Below are positions 63,286-64,000 of a stretch of DNA of 64,000 nucleotides, piece after piece. The position numbers and the translations under genes are program-made. Source of the DNA: Promerops cafer (lineage: Eukaryota; Chordata; Aves; Passeriformes; Nectariniidae); the NCBI GenBank assembly GCA_013398275.1, contig VZSE01010760.1:1-64000 (forward strand), in the 5' to 3' direction. Every line of letters starts with the position of its first letter. The stretch's first letter is position 1. The notes under the pieces were generated by a model. That model was not told the origin of the DNA. It saw only the letters and a list, made by a program, of their open reading frames with translations, and did no database searches.

Positions 63286-64000
63286 TCCTGCTAAGGTAGC
63301 AGCAAAACAAAACAGTCAGAAAAGCTGGCATTAGCCTCAAAAATATTGTCAAAAATCTGCAGTATTACAGTAACATTTTCTGTGAGACACAGTGAAGAAC
63401 ATAAGTTTAAGAAATGCCTGAATTGAGATTTTCAACGTAAACTAAACTGTATTTCAATGTACTTTTGTCTTATAGTTCTTAATTGCACGGTGACATATGC
63501 CCTGATGTAGTCTACCTAAATTAGGCACTTACTGAAATACCTAAAACTCAAGAGTAGTTATTCAACACTCTGCTGATAGCCTGTCAGGAGGCAGGTAACT
63601 TTTACATCTGATTCTGCCGCTGCAGGAGCTGAATGGTCCCTGGGGTGGTCTGTTTCATCCCACTGACCTCAGAAAAAGTAGAAAGTAGAGGCACCTCAAT
63701 TAAGTGCCTACAGCATGATGGGATGAATAATGGCAGAAACAGGACTGATTCGGTTCAGAGAGGCATCTGTCAGAATGAATGGTGCAGGTTTAATGAGCAG
63801 CTAATCAATATTTGGTATTCTCACTGCTAGTAAGTGAGCGAGCACATGTCATCTTTGCTGAACACATCTAATTTTGCTATCCATGTAGAATAATTAATTT
63901 CCTCATTAGTATTTCTGTGGTGCTCCTCACTGAAGTATCTGAATTACTAATAAAAATGAATTGGTGCATCCTCTTAATAGCTTGTACAAGATGACACACA
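63286..64000. other. No recognised feature
   Basis: Ordinary AT-rich sequence up to the window edge. Confidence 0.5.

Noticed and set aside
1..64000. CRISPR arrays, operons, bacterial promoters, tRNA or rRNA genes
   Set aside because: No regularly spaced repeats, no dense coding and no tRNA cloverleaf or rRNA segments were found. The repeats show vertebrate (avian) nuclear DNA.

Overview
This is a window of vertebrate nuclear DNA, almost certainly from a bird and most likely a passerine. The main evidence is the interspersed repeats. There are at least eight fragments of CR1, the dominant avian LINE, including the characteristic 3' end that reads (on the complementary strand) 'gaatcacagaatggtttggg'. 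There are also LTRs that resemble well-known avian endogenous-retrovirus solo LTRs. The DNA is AT-rich. No intact protein-coding gene, tRNA, rRNA or CRISPR array is visible, and almost all short open frames look like chance frames. The best overall description is a gene-poor intergenic (or long intronic) stretch carrying transposon fossils and a few decayed coding-like segments. Repeat family names come from my memory of consensus sequences, not from a search.

Layout. Positions 1-1,311 hold a short (TA)n run and then a decayed coding-like segment (about 422-1311, plus strand), possibly a retrocopy of a gene I cannot name. A short CR1 3' tail lies at 2111-2265. An avian solo LTR with a mirrored TATA-like box lies at 4440-4899. 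A second, GC- and CpG-rich LTR candidate lies at 11550-12190. From about 12.2 to 23.7 kb I see no element, only hairpins and simple repeats. A CR1 tail follows at 23711-24040, and an LTR-like piece with an ATTAAA signal at 28390-28837. A repeat cluster at 31.3-32.5 kb contains a plus-strand CR1 ORF2 fragment (endonuclease C-terminal part), an LTR-like segment and a minus-strand CR1 tail. A plus-strand CR1 3' end lies at 34199-34321. A second decayed coding-like segment is at about 36891-37262. The longest CR1 copy (45031-46371, minus) has lost its middle. Another CR1 subfamily tail lies at 49961-50158.

The most notable element is a heavily mutated non-LTR reverse transcriptase at about 51021-52335 (plus strand). 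Its motifs A, B and C (the latter FVDD), an FKYLG block and a C-terminal WTGKSLAELLQA block can be read in order across frameshifts and stops. It does not look like CR1; it resembles the RTE-like group, which is rare in birds. It is followed by a GC-richer, repeat-like region (about 52640-54000) and by mostly unique sequence. A 600-bp CR1 fragment (62692-63285) lies near the right end.

Nothing here works together as a pathway. The useful annotation is the repeat history, the two unidentified coding fossils, the RTE-like relic, and some unique AT-rich tracts that could be conserved regulatory DNA, which only alignment could show.
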